From Seriola aureovittata (taxonomy: Eukaryota; Chordata; Actinopteri; Carangiformes; Carangidae): DNA of 64,000 bases. The position numbers were made by a program, and so were the translations under genes. Below the pieces are notes generated by a model that worked only from the letters and a program-made list of their open reading frames with translations, was not told the origin of the DNA and searched no databases. The stretch spans positions 24,907,776-24,971,775 of the forward strand of contig NC_079379.1 in the NCBI RefSeq assembly GCF_021018895.1, written 5' to 3'. This document shows, piece by piece, positions 46,912-60,200 of this stretch (its first letter is position 1; each line of letters begins with the position of its first letter).

Positions 46912-49900
46912 ATGACTGAGTTAAGATGTCGGAAAACAGAGACTTTGGCAGGAGATGAAGAAGCAGAAAGGCGCCAAAATGAGCCAGAGCCGCAGACCGA
47001 ACGTAAGTTGAGCTAACTTAGCGGTTTGCTAACTGAACACCGGTTAGCTTGCTGTGCACACACATCCAGTGAGTTCAGATAAGTTTCCCAGAGAAATATA
47101 AAGTGAGATCTACAGTAGGTGTCTGTATCGATACTGTCACAGTCAGACTGTCTGTTGTGACACCTGAGCAGGTGTGAATGAGCCGGTGAGCGCAGAGGAT
47201 GGGGGGAGTGTGTCCAGCGGTGGAGCAGGTGATGACCTGCAGCAGAAGGATGAAGGTGAAGTTAAAGAAGAGGACGGTCTCCATAAACAGGAAGAATCAA
47301 CCAGACCCAGGACATCTGTCAAAAGATCCAAGAGTTCTTCTACTTGTAAGTTTATTTCCTACGTAGTAACATATCAGAACACCTGTATCACTACTAAATA
47401 CTTTATTACACAAAACAAAACTTTTAAAGCAACATCAGTGCCAGTTCTCTGTTACTCCTACTTTTAATGCTTGACTGATGATCAGGTGATCTGTGTGGAG
47501 CTGTGTCACTTGACACAACTGTCAAATAAGCCACAGAATTAAAATAGTCATGTACAGCACTGTGCAAGCTTTAGAAACTTTAGATGTTTAGATTCTTATC
47601 CATCATGCAACAGCATCAGAGATCCTCCAATTGAGTCCTGCAGTAGATGGTTTCATCATCACAAAAAGAAGACACTGAGACAGCTTTGAACAACCTACGT
47701 CTTAAGTGCCTAGAAAAACTGTGCAGGTATACTGAGGTGATCTGGTTCTGATTTAAATTCAAAGCATGGTCACGGCAAATATTGATTTCCGTTTACTGCA
47801 AGATAATTGAAAAATAAAAACTTTTTGACTTTGCTTCTGGCGTCTAAAACGATTGCACAGCGCTGTACTTACTTAACTGTGTCCCATGTCATGCCTCATG
47901 TGTCATATCTGAAGATCTACCTGTAGGTCGTGTGCAGAGAAATATTTGCATTTGACCTTTAAAACCAGTGACTCGGTCTCTCGATGGTGTGACAGGACAG
48001 TTTCAGTGTAAACTTATCTGAGGTCTGACAGTCAGAAAGTGTCGTTAACACATTAATCATGTTGTGATATGTGACGTTTACTGTTTGTGCTCCTCAGCTG
48101 GTTTTCTGCAGCGTCTGTTGAGGGTGTTCCTCGGCTGTTTGGCGGCAGTTGCCTGCGGCATGCTCTACGCCGTGTATCTCTCCACATATCACGACAGGAA
48201 GTTCTGGTTTTCAACTAGACAGGTGGGATATTTTGACTGAGTGTGCTTCCACTTCACTGCCATCTCACATCAAGTCTAAAAATTCAGTTCAATGTGTCTC
48301 AGGAGCTGGAACGTGAAATCACCTTCCAAGCAGGAAGTGGGCTCTATTATTACTACTACAAGCACATGCTGGCAGCACCATCCTTTGAAAGAGGTACATG
48401 CATCTGTTCTGCTTCTGTTAAAGAAATAATGTTTAACTACAACATCTTCTCTGCTCTGATCTTCACTCTCTTCTACTTTAATCAACTCTGTTCCTCTGTT
48501 TTCTTTTACTCTCCAGGGTTTTATGAGCTGATGATCGATAACAGGACAGTTTCAGGTCAGACCATCAATGCAGTGGAGCGTCTGTCTCTGTATCCGGAGC
48601 TCATCACAAGCTTCATATACAGAGTCACCGGGAGCCAGGTGTGTTATTTTACTGTTTGATCAACTTCTGTCAATGACCGTTAAGGTCACCAGAGGTCAGA
48701 TACAAACTGCCTCCACATCTGGAGTAAAACCTCAGGGTGTGAAGATTATCTGCTGAAACTTTCACTCTTTAGTCATAAAATACAGTTGTTTTGTCTCTGT
48801 GCCTCGCTAAAGAAGACTCAATAACGATGCTCACAACAACACAGACTCATCAGGTGTTTTGCCAGTAGCACGTCTTACCTATTAGCACACCAGTGTCCAC
48901 ACACTGTGGATTCCTGGTCTTGGCGGCGTTAGTTCAAAGCTGTTAAAAGAAAACAGTGAACTATCTGATGTTTCTGTCTCTGCACCTGCAGGACTTCATG
49001 GAGCCGATCTACTTCTACATCGGAGCGGTGTTCGGCCTCCAGGCCGTCTACGTCACCGCCCTGTTTGTGTGCAGCTGGGTGATGAGCGGCACCTGGGTGG
49101 CTGGCATGTTGGCTGTGGCCTGGTATGTGATCAACAGGTGAGGGGACTTCTTTACGTTTTTAAGACAGATAAAAGTCTCAGTGACCCTCCTGTCTCATGT
49201 CTCATGCTCGCTCCTTTTCTTTCTGCTCTTCTGTGACTTGTCCTCTCTCTAACTTTATGACTCTTCCTCTGTTCTCCCTCAGACCAGACACATCCAAAGT
49301 GGACCATGCTGTTCCTCTGCGGGACAACTGGGCTCTGCCGTACTTCTCCTGTCAGGTGGCAGCTCTGACCGGATTCCTGAGCAACAACATCAGCTCTGCC
49401 ACCGAGGTAATATATACTGTATATAATAATAATAATACACAGCAGAATCAAAGCTGGGTCACGTGCTGATAAACGCTTTCTCTTTAGATGTTTTGCTATC
49501 TCACCATGAGTGCCACCACCTTCACCTTCCTCCTGGTCTGGGAACACAGTCACTACGTGCTCTTCATCCAAGGCCTCTGTCTTTTCCTGCTCGACTCTTT
49601 TGACCTGGTGCCGTCACGTAAGGTAACACCATCACCACGGCCTGTTGGGACTGTTCAATCACATTCAGCCTCCATGTGTTTTTAATATACGGCTTTAATG
49701 TACAACTCTTCAACCGTAAGTCACTGTAACCTGTGAAAGTTATTCCTCTATTTACCGACCACAGCCGCTCAGCTTTCACTGATGAAACATAGTTTGACGT
49801 TGTGGGAATTAGACAGTTGTTGCCACTCTCATGCGTGTACGCTAAATATGAAGCTACAGCCAAGAGACGTTAGCTTAGCTTAGCTTAGCATGGAGCCTGA

Positions 49901-52900
49901 AAACAGGGGGAAACAGCTAGCATGGCTTTGTCCACAAACTAAAAGCTCCAGACAGTCATTGCACCTGCTGAAGAAATAGTAGTGAGTTGTCATAGTTTTT
50001 GTTCTCTTGGAAAAGCTGTAAACTCTTTGAACTTGATGATTTGATTAAGAGCCACAGATTTTATGGACTGAGCAAATTTTCTTGTTTGTGCTTTTAATGA
50101 ATTCATAAACATGAATTGAACGTGGTAGTTTGAACATAATATTTGTAAATGTGAGATGTGTAAAAAAAAAAAAAAAAAGAGAGAGAAAAATCTTGTTTTC
50201 TACTTAGTTTTAATGAGATTAAAATGTTCAAGAACAGATGCATATTCTGAAAATTCAGCAGGTAAACACACCTGTGTGAGCTCACAGTCGTCCTACCTGT
50301 CTCTCTCCTGCCGGCTGTTCTTCTCCCTCCATCATCCCTCCGTCTCTGCTCTGCACAGATGGCTGACATCCACAAAGTGTACCTGAGCTCCTTGTTCCTG
50401 GCGTACCTGTTCCAGTTCCAGAACACGACCCTGCTCAGCTCGCCGCTGCTCAGCCTCCTGATTGGCTCAGTGCTCGCGAGGTACTTCCAGGTAGAGTTAG
50501 CTGCTCCCTCATATTACAGGCACCTGATGTCAGTCTGGTTTTTTTTTCTACCTTTCTCTCTCTCTCATTAAAAATGTTTTTCCTGCGTTTCTGTCTCAGC
50601 AAAAGATGAAGGTGGGTCCTCTGGTGGCCAGAGTGATGAAGCTCTTCCTACACTTCCACCTGGTCTTCACCACCGGGATCACCTTCAGTTATTTAGTCAA
50701 GGTAAAGCCGCACGAACACGACTCCATCGTTCCACTTTCAGAAGAAGTTAAAATCATTTGATTGTGGCTGTTTGTGTTTTCCTTCCACAGAAACTTCTCC
50801 CCGTCAGTGAAGGCGACTTCATATTGAAGTTCCTTGAAGTAAAATTTGGGCTCAACACGACGACGTGAGTCTCACTCCTTCACTCTCATTCAAAGTTTCT
50901 GCTTGAATAAACGGTTTCATTGTGTATTTGAACAGTATCCGTATTATTCAATATCTGTATAATGTAATCTAATAACAATCTCTTCTTCTGTGTCAGCGAC
51001 TTTGTCACCAACTTCCTCCTGTGCCAAGAGAGTCTCCAGACACCCAGGCAGGATTTATTCCTGAGACTGACGCAGGCCTCCGTCCTTCCCTTTTACCTCC
51101 TGGTGCTCACGGTCTGCCTGCTGTCCACCCTGCAGACCATCTACAGGAGACTCAGGTCAGAGGCCCGAGTCACTGATATGACAGAGGTGTCACCGTACTC
51201 ACTTCCTTGTTTGTGGTGTTGAAGCGTGTTGTGGCGCTGCACACACGTGTGACATGTGACTGTTAAAGACGTGTGAAGACGTTCAGAACGACGGGGGCTT
51301 TACGTTATATCTTGATCAATTGATGAGTTGATCATAAAGATCAGATGTACCTGTGATGAAGACACAGGTAACAACAGAGGAGCAGATTCTGCACTCACCT
51401 GGATCTGTTCTCACTGGAACAAGTTGCCTTCGATTTTTAACGAATTATTATTATTATAATTATTGTTTTTAATGAAGATAGCAGCAATTTTTGCAAAACA
51501 TCTGAAAACATCACAGTTTTTAAGAACAGCTGCTGTGAAATCTTGTTTTAGTCTCAACAGTCCCAGAAGAAGCTGTGAAATCCTGGAGGGACTGAATGAT
51601 AATGGACAGACAACATTCGTTAGAGATTCGTCATGTCGCTGTGTTTGGCTGTAGGTTCGTTGTCCTGATGCTGAAGTCACTCTCGCTTCTTTTCAGCGGT
51701 CAGCCAATGAAAACCAACCTCAGACTAGAAGACGGACGAATAGGAGAGCAGCCTGAGGTCATCTACCACGTCTTTCACACGTTGCTGTTTGGAGGTCTCA
51801 CTCTGCTGTTTGATGGGTACGTTCTTAGAACATGGAACATTTCTATCACGTTTCCATAGTAACTGTTTGGTCGTGACACACGTCGTCACGTGACCGTGTC
51901 CTCTCCCTCTCCGCGCAGGATGAAGTATCTGTGGACGCCGTACGTCTGCATGTTCACAGCGTTCGGTGTGTGTTCTCCAGACCTCTGGATGACGGTGTTC
52001 AAGTGGCTCAAGCTGAAGTCCATCCACCCTGTAGTGCTGGTCAGTCTGGGACAACGTGCACACTCACACATACATGACTTGCTGAATTATTATTACAGTA
52101 ACATACAGCTGCAGAAGAATCGGATCTAAGTTATTGATCAAGATGTTTATTTCTTTAATCTTCAGTCTCTGATCCTGAGCACGGCAGTTCCCACCATCAT
52201 TGGTTTCAGTTTATGGAGAGAGGTGAGATTTCCAGCTCTTACTCTTTCAACGCTCAGACACCGAACAGGTGAGGTGGTGACTCCTGTTGTGTCTCCTGTC
52301 CTGCAGTACTGCCCTCGTGTCTTAGCGGAGCTGTCTGATCTGCAGGAGTTCTACGACCCGGACACAGTGGAGCTGATCAGCTGGATCAGGTGAGACATCG
52401 ACGTCCTCGGAGCCTCTGAACGATGGACTTTCTCCCTCTGTACGTTGCGTCTTTGAAAGACTTTATAACGTGTCGTCGTCTTCCAGGTCTCAGGCTCCGG
52501 TGGCGGCTGTGTTTGCTGGAAGCCCTCAGCTGCTGGGAACAGTGAAGCTGTGTTCAGGTTCAGCCGTGACCAGTTTACCACTTTACTCAGACGTCAACCT
52601 GCTGAGGAGGAGTGAAGACGTGAGTGACTGACACAGACTGTGATGAGAATAAGATTCAGAGACCTGGAGTTATAGATTTGGAACAGATTATTAATTATTG
52701 ATGTTAGATGATTGATGATGTTCCTCCAGATTACAGCAGGTGTTACAGTAGCTTTGCTCTAACAGATTTAGACCAGGACTTTTAACATCCATTTCTTTCT
52801 GTCTCCCCCTGAAGACTTATCAGGTGTACGCGATGAGATCTGCAGAGGACATCTACAAGATCCTGACGTCTCAAAAGACGAACTACGTGATCATCGAGGA

Positions 52901-53342
52901 GTCCATTTGTACAGAGCTCAGTCTGAATAAAGGCTGCAGGATCAAAGACCTGCTCGACATCTCCAACGGACACGTGAGTTTATTTATTCTCGTTCCACAA
53001 CTGACGACGTAAAACAGCTTCATCTTCACATGTTATATTTAGTGTGTTTTAAATGGCGCATGTCGGAGCTGTTCATTGAAAATAATCTCAGGATCTGACG
53101 TTGAGTCTTAAAGTGTTTGATTTTATAAAAAGTAACTTCTCTCTCATTAACGCTGCGTCTCCTTTCGTCCCGTTCAGGTTGTTTACGACAAAGGAGAGAT
53201 CTACTCCTTCGCCAAGCACGGACGCTTCTGCCACGAGATCAAGATGAACTACTCTCCCTACACAAACTACTTCACCAGAGTTTTCTGGAACCGCTCGTTC
53301 CACGTCTACAAAGTGAACTCTGTCATCTCGTTCCAGTACTGA
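46912..53342 (+). CDS. dpy19l4: Dpy-19-like protein 4 (C-mannosyltransferase family, multi-pass membrane)
   Basis: Nineteen coding exons: 46912-47002, 47172-47345, 48098-48222, 48303-48393, 48517-48638, 48992-49137, 49283-49406, 49488-49622, 50359-50490, 50600-50701, 50791-50864, 50997-51155, 51697-51816, 51919-52039, 52166-52222, 52307-52389, 52487-52619, 52815-52973, 53178-53342, giving 770 residues. ATG 46912 is chosen because it alone gives the phase needed by exon 2 and yields the family's ELR.RK start. Seen: a charged, variable N-terminus; a first membrane helix ([20 protein letters not shown]); the conserved [16 protein letters not shown] and [14 protein letters not shown] blocks; many hydrophobic segments; and a soluble C-terminal domain ([39 protein letters not shown]). 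Family: ER C-mannosyltransferases modify Trp of WxxW motifs; activity is shown for some paralogues and is less clear for member 4. The downstream neighbour is ints8, as in human. Confidence 0.96.
49862..49955. repeat. Teleost 'gcttagc' dispersed-repeat fragment in a dpy19l4 intron
   Basis: The blocks 'gttagcttagcttagcttag', 'ggggaaacagctagc' and 'ctttgtccacaaact' are typical of a frequent teleost interspersed repeat. Related fragments lie near 15000-15050 and 28370-28440. Confidence 0.5.
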
Positions 53343-53347
53343 CAGCT

Positions 53348-53356
53348 GCTCCTCTC

Positions 53357-53403
<47 letters not shown>

Positions 53404-53408
53404 GTTTC

Positions 53409-53447
<39 letters not shown>

Positions 53448-53534
53448 GTCTCTCTCTGTCTCTGTCTCTCTGTCTCTCGCTCTCTCTGTCTCTCTCTCTG
53501 TCTCTCTGTCTGTCTCTCTCTCTGTCTCTCTCTC

Positions 53535-53621
<87 letters not shown>

Positions 53622-53720
53622 GTCTCTCTCTCTGTCTCTCTCTCTGTCTCTCTCTCTGTCTCTGTCTCTCTCTCTCTCTCTCTCTGTCTCTGTCTCTCTG
53701 TCTCTCGCTCTCTCTGTCTC

Positions 53721-53751
<31 letters not shown>

Positions 53752-53872
53752 GTCTCTGTCTCTCTCTCTCTCTGTCTCTGTCTCTCTGTCTCTCGCTCTC
53801 TCTGTCTCTCTCTCTGTCTCTCTCTCTCTGTCTCTCTGTCTCTCGCTCTCTCGCTCTCTCTGTCTCTCTCTC

Positions 53873-53922
<50 letters not shown>

Positions 53923-53928
53923 TCCCTG
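53348..53928. repeat. Polypyrimidine (TCTCTGTC)n tract in the dpy19l4 3' UTR
   Basis: About 580 bases composed almost only of TCTCTC, TGTCTC and CGCTCTC words, beginning a few bases after the stop codon. It is strand-asymmetric purine/pyrimidine DNA able to form triplex (H-DNA). It produces an artefactual Arg/Glu-rich reverse frame. Confidence 0.95.
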
Positions 53929-54015
53929 CTGAGACTTTACACTTTACTGAGCCTCGCTCGGCCTCTCTCCAGTGTCTCACATCATGTCCACAATGTTAAC
54001 ACGGAGGACTGCAGT

Positions 54016-54050
54016 GTGTGTGTGTGTGCGTGTGCGTGTGCGTGTGCGTG

Positions 54051-54082
<32 letters not shown>

Positions 54083-54098
54083 TGTGTGTGTGTGTGTG
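54016..54098. repeat. Alternating GT/GC purine-pyrimidine tract
   Basis: A (GT)n, (GTGC)n, (GCGT)n and (GT)n succession. Long alternating purine-pyrimidine DNA of this kind is Z-DNA prone. Confidence 0.9.
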
Positions 54099-54533
54099 AT
54101 GGTGAAGCTGCACATCTGAACCAGCAGGGATCAGCTGAGCTCTTTGTTTGAATCAACAGGTGGACCTTGTTGAAGGTGGAGTTTGCCATATGAATCACTG
54201 TACTGTAGTTTTATAAGCCATGTGTTACTGTTACTGATGAAGGGAGGTGACTGAGACAGAGCAGCTGTGCTTACTTACATATCTTTAGGGTTTTTATCTT
54301 GTGATCACAAATCAAATTCTGCCTACACGTTTATTTTTAAGACTCAGTCTGATAATGATTCGATTTTTTTGTTGCCTTGAAATAACAAATGTAGGTTTTT
54401 AAAAGCTTAATGTCTCACGACCTTCTGATAATCAGAGTCTGTCAACTCAATTTACTTACTTCAAGTTAGCCTCGTTTCCAAGGAGACCACAGCGAAAAAG
54501 AAAGTAGACTTTCACATACTAGTATTGGTTAGA

Positions 54534-54815
54534 GCGGCCATTTTGTTTTCAGTTGGTCCGTCCGTCCGTCTCATTCTCGTGGACACGATATCTCAGTAAC
54601 ACCACGACTGAACTTCTTCAGGTTCGGCACAAACCTTCACCTGGACTCAAGGATGAACTGATTAGATTTTGGTGGCTAAAGATCAAAGGTCAAGGTCACA
54701 GTGAGCCAAAATTTCACACAAATGGTTGATATTTTCTCTGACTCTGGATAAACAGGGATGTAACCTGGAACTAGTTTGAGTGGCGGAGGGATACGACCAC
54801 GAGGAGCTGGTTTTA
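54534..54815 (+). repeat. DR1-repeat family, near full-length single-unit copy 5
   Basis: Runs from 'gcggccattttgttttcag' through the gtccgtccgtccgtctc block, 'aaggatgaactgattagatt', and an AGATCAAAGGTCA degenerate DR1 near 54679. It ends 'ggcggagggatacgaccacg' and 'aggagctggttttag'. It gives the best view of both ends of the family. Confidence 0.75.
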
Positions 54816-54899
54816 GTTCATCCTTAAACGATGTGGTAACTATGTCTTGCTTAGGCACTAATAGTTTGATCTCAAATCATGATCATTGATAATGAATTT

Positions 54900-56090
54900 A
54901 TATCAACATGTTCAGGTCGTACGGTTATCTATTGATGTGAAGCTAACGGTGATTAAGAGCTAATTAATCACAGCTGCTTCTCGTCACGTTCTGCCTTTGT
55001 TTCCTCACAGAAATACTCATGCGGTGCATGTGTCTGTGCTGAGCTGTGATGGGGAAGCTGCCTCTCTGTATGCTGCTTATAGTGCGATGTGTTCTGCAAC
55101 AGGGAAGTGGGGCAGGTGGGAGCAGATCTCTGTTGTCAGATTGGACGCCCTCAGTCATGTGATTCCTTTGGTCGACTGTCAGACAGTGAATATATTGGAT
55201 CTTGGATTGGACACAGAACAGACTTGTGATATCAGCTCCATGCTTTAAATATAATTTCACATGGTGCCTGGCATGATGGAACTGAATTATCCAGGACAAT
55301 AGCAACAATATCTGTGACCTGTGTGTTTCTGATGCTGCTCATATTTGTTGCTCCATCGTTCTCTTCATGTGGATGCCTTACAGCTGCCATGTTCCAGTCT
55401 TAAGATTTTTATCAATCATCCTGACCCCCCCCCTCACTGGTTGTTACCTGAAGTATTCTGTGATAAATTCTTCCTGGTGCTATCGTGCAAGTCTCCAAAC
55501 GGCCATGTAGTGAATATTAGGTTTTTATTGATTTTATTGATTTACTGAAGGAAAATAAAACTGTGTATGAGTTCATACAAAATTGATCTCTTTAAGGTGC
55601 TGGCATTTTATTCAAATTATTATTATTTTTTTTACAAAGTATGTGCTGCTTCGAATGTCTTTTTACTGTTGTCAAATATTTCTTGTGATTTCTGGTGTTT
55701 GGCTCCAGGGGCCTCTGCTCATTAACCTGTCCCAGGCCGCCCCATTTAAGTGTTTTAATTTAGAATTTTGTCAATTACTCATTCCTCTCATTCCCTAAAG
55801 TTACTGTTTTATCTTATAAAAGTGTTTGAATTTTTTGTTTTTCTCCAATTTAACAGTATAAATGCAGTATTTTCAATAATATTAATATGTACATTATTTA
55901 AAACAAACATTTAATTGCCGTCTGGGAACCGTATTTTATCGTAACTTAATTTTCAATTTTCTCTTTTATTTTTTATTTCTGGGTGAAACACTGATTATTC
56001 AATATTATTCAGTGTGACGCTTGTATCGTAATATTTGGTTTAATTGACGCTTCCACTCGTACAGTATAAATATGCGCAAATGTGGCGCAC
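54900..56090. other. Intergenic DNA between dpy19l4 and ints8
   Basis: Includes an open plus-strand frame at 54997-55248 preceded by an acceptor-like 'tttgtttcctcacag', with no recognisable domain. A late AATAAA lies at 55554. It could be a distal dpy19l4 3' UTR or an unrelated transcript; neither is supported. Confidence 0.35.
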
Positions 56091-56275
56091 TGTGTGTCTC
56101 CCTGGTGACGCAGAGGAACCGGAAGTACGGCGGAGCGATGGCGAAGCGGAGAATGAATTATGTGAGAACTAAACAGTCCATGTAGCTGCTCCCGCCCTTT
56201 ACTTTGAGATTTTCGTTCAGATTTAGCACTTATATCTTCTGCTTGTTCATTCTGACCTGATAAGGTAAGATAATC
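56091..56275 (+). promoter_or_regulatory. ints8: Probable ints8 promoter and 5' non-coding exon
   Basis: A short CpG-containing block (gaggaaccggaagtacggcgg) with an ETS-type CCGGAAGT motif is followed by candidate donors (tatgtgagaa, gataaggtaaga). The first coding exon of ints8 starts at an acceptor at 57206, so an upstream exon is needed. Confidence 0.45.
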
Positions 56276-57212
56276 CGTCTTTATATGAGCGGCCCGCGCT
56301 GTAGAGTTTAGCTAGTTAGCTAAAACATTAGCTCAGATTGTGTTCGCTCTAAACACTGCAGAGAAAGGCTGGAAGGGTGCGCTTGATTTTATATACTGGC
56401 AGCCCGAACCACCTTAATTCAGTTCCTCCCACTGTAAAGTTGAAAGCCCCGCCCAGTCGGGACTAAACATGAATGACATTAAACATCCCCATGCCATAAC
56501 ATTGAACTGAACGTCAATATTTAGCTAACAATTATTTCTATTAAAAATGAATCGTTCTCTCTCTTTAAAAAGGTAGAAAGTGGTGAAAAAATTCTCGTTA
56601 TAAGTTCCCACAATCTCTTGAGATACCGAGTTTTATTCCACCAACACACACAAAATGATCAGTTTATTATTATACATGACAAATTAAAGACTCAAATCCT
56701 CCCACTTAAGAAGCAAGAACCAATCAACTAATCGATTGATTGAATAATTGTTGAAGCTTCTACTATCATAAGGAGCCACCTAGCTAATTGTGTATTTATA
56801 GCTACTTTATAACTAACCCTGACAGATGAATCTTGAATATTATTTATATTTTTATTCAGAAAATATACATAATATTGTCACGTGTTTTCAATAGAAAATC
56901 TTCCCAATGTGTTATATTAATGTTTTAACCCAGAGGTAAAGATAACCTCTTGATCACATCACTGTGACTGGACAAAGTTCCCCCAGAGATATTATTGCTC
57001 AGTCAACTGTTTCTACAGAGTCAGTAGTTCTGTCCAAGATGAGTGAACTAATCTTGTGCCTAAACATTAAACTGCATGTGCTCAGCTTCCATTCACTGTT
57101 TTGTTTCAGGACACTGAACTCCAACTTCAACCACAATTGCTTATTACCATTAGGATCGTGGTGATGTGTTGAGAAATGAAACTAATTTTCATATCTGTCT
57201 TCACAGGGGAGG

Positions 57213-60200
57213 ATGAGTGCTGAGGCAGCAGACCGGGTGGCGGCTGTGATCAGCAGTCGGCCCAGCACCCCCCTTCAGACTTCATGGTTTGAGTTCCTCC
57301 TGGACGGCAGCCTGTTGGAGAATCACCTGCAGAAGTCAAACCCAGGTCGGCGCTGGTACCCTGGCATGTGTAGTTAGTTTTGTGATGAACATGTCTTACT
57401 CCTGTGGATAAATGGCCAGATACAAACAACGGGAGAGTTTATTGTGGTATTTGTAGCTCGAGAGTTTAATGTCAGAAATACTGGCTTTTAAAATAATGAG
57501 TGGCAACCTTCAGGGCTGTGAGCCTGTTGGTGTTTAATTAAATCTCTGTCCACAGACCCGTTACCGGTGCAGCTGATCATCCAGTTCCTGGAGCAGGCGT
57601 CGAAGCCGTCAGTGAACGAGCAGAATCAGGTGCAGCCTCCAGCAGACAACCGCAGGAACCGCACCCTGAAGCTGCTCGCTCTGAAGGTCGCTGCTCACAT
57701 GAAGTGGGATCTGGAAGTACTGGAGAAAGGGTGTGTGTGTGTTTTAATACAACATTGGTGACATATTGTAATTCCACAAATCTTTGGCTGGATTTCTCTT
57801 ATATTCAGCTTTTATTTTTTAAATGCTAAAACTTCTCTTCCAGAAAATTGGAGATAAAAAGTTGACAGGAAAGTAAAATTAAAAATGTCCTCTGCTCTGT
57901 CAGCTTGACCATCCCGGTGTTAAACATGCTGCTGAACGAGCTCCTGTGTGTGAGCAAAGTGCCACCAGGGGTGAAACATGTGGACCTGGACCTCTCCACT
58001 CTGCCCCCCACCACCGCCATGGCTGTCATCATCTACAACCGCTGGTGAGTGAGAACAGACCGGATCAGAAGCACCGACTGAACTTCAGTCAAATCCTCGG
58101 TTCACAGTGAAACTCTGCAGCTGTCTTGATTGAGAGATTAAATGGCTTCAGTCATCGTAAAAATGTAGACGTAAGAGGGAAACACTTTCACGGAGGAGTA
58201 ACAGTCACAACAATGTTTTTGCAGGTTTGATCAATATAAATCAACAGTGATGTATTTTCTGGTTTTTGTGCAAATATTCAAAAAGATCTTTAAATCTGAC
58301 ACATGGATGCAGAATGTGACGGTCAGTGCAGAAACTTCAGTCTCAGTGATTGTTGTGAGATACTTGCTGTTGTTTTTTCATCTTGGATAAATAACAACAC
58401 ACATTGTAATAAATACATTTGTCCACATTTGATTTAGGATTTTATGCTTTTATTGCAGTAGAGGGAGACAGGAAACAAGAATCCAGAGGCAGATTCAGTC
58501 CCAAAGAAAACACATCGCTCTCATCATAGACTCATCCAGCATCACGTCACACATCCTCACTTTTTTTTTATTAAATCATGTGACGTAACAAAGAATTTTG
58601 AAATGTTGTCTTTTCTTGAACCTTTTCAAAGGGCCATCAGAACCATCGTGCTCAGCAGCTTTCCAGAGAAACAGACCAAACCTGGACCTCACCAGATGAA
58701 CATGTGGGTTCTGCTGCTTCCTCCCTGTTACAGAACAAATAAACTCACTCAGCTCTGTGTAGATTCAATGAAAGGTGTGTGTGAATAGCATGAAAACATG
58801 AGTGAGTGGTTTCCTCTGGTTTTCTCAGGTTGAGTATCGTGCAGCAGGAGAAAGAAATGACTGAAAACATCCTCACTGTGGTGAGTTAACCTGAAATAAC
58901 AGATTCAGACAGATTTAGGTTTTTGAAAGAGTTTCAGTGAACCCTGTTCCGTCGCTCTCTCCCTCCTCAGCTGAAGGAGCAGGCGGCGGACTCCATCAGC
59001 GTCCTGGAAGGAGCTCTGCGTCTGAAGAAAGACTTCTACGTTCACACCCTGAGGACTCTGGACCTGCTCGCTGCTGATGCTGCCGCCAACGGAGAGACCG
59101 AGTCCTCGACCGCCGGCCTCCGCATCAGCGCCGATGAGCTGCACTGTCAGGTTGGACGAGCACACCGGAATATTTTTTAGATTCAGATCAGTCTTAGATT
59201 AAAGAGTCAGATTAGAATACGTCTGTGGATTCATGAAGTGACAGTTCGCAGCATCGAATCTGAGAGAGAACGAGCATCTTGTGTTTCATTTTGATAGTTG
59301 ACAGTAAGTGATTGTGAAGCTGGTGAGCTGGACTCCAGTGACTGGTGTGACACGTGTCCTGTGTTTCAGGTGCATTATGATTTGGGAGGTATTTTCTTCC
59401 AGCAAGCCTGCACAGACCAGCCGGCCTTCGAGAAAGCCAGAGATCACTTCAGACAGACGAAGGAGCTGTTGAAGAAGGTGCAGTTACTGGTTTATTGTGA
59501 CGTTTAGCTTTTATTTTGAAATCAGCAGCCATGTGTTTGAACCCTGATCGTGCTGACGGCACCATGCTGGTTCTGTGTGACAGCAGTTTGTGGATCTCAG
59601 GAATTCTTCTTCATTTTGATTTGCAGCTGGACTCGACCGTTCACGTTCACCTGGACGAGAAGCGTCTGGCTGGATACTGGAACGCCTGCAGAGCTTTGAC
59701 CGGAGACTGTGACCCCTCGGACTCCCAGACCAGCCCCTACGACCAGATCAACAGTCTGATCAGGGCACAAGACCACAAGGTCAGACCCGGACCCGGAACC
59801 AGACCCAGACCTGGACCCAGCACTGACATTAAAGCTCTAGTGTTTCTATATAACTTCTTTACATTATGTGTCATCTCCACTTCCTGTCTTCAGGCCGTGA
59901 TCGAAGCCTTCATCAAGGACAACGTGACCCGCAGTTTACCGAACCAGTTCAGACGCTCTGTTCTCAGGGAGTTCCTGTACAAAGTCCAGCAGGGGTGAGA
60001 GCACGCTGCCGCCCAGAGCCACGACTCTTCCAAAGATGCAGATGTGTGAATGTGTGACAGACTGTGGTGAAACGAGGTTCTGCTCACTGTCACTTTGTTT
60101 TTCTTGAGTTCACAGTTTTGGTAAAAGCCTTAGAAATAAGATTCTCACAGACCCACTTAGATAGAAAGTCTTTATTTGAGGCAGTTTGTTCTGCAACAAC

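Noticed and set aside
46925..46957. Alternative dpy19l4 start codons at 46925 and 46955
   Set aside because: Their frame runs into a stop (46925) or joins exon 2 out of phase (46955). Only ATG 46912 gives phase 1 at the donor and the conserved start.
49152..49571. 139-codon reverse frame
   Set aside because: It is the antisense shadow of two dpy19l4 exons.
53306..53980. Reverse-strand 224-codon Arg/Glu-rich frame
   Set aside because: Produced entirely by the (TCTCTGTC)n tract; low complexity only.
54997..55248. 83-codon plus-strand frame after an acceptor-like sequence
   Set aside because: No domain, no downstream donor or partner exon, and a competing open frame on the other strand. Kept only as a note in the intergenic entry.
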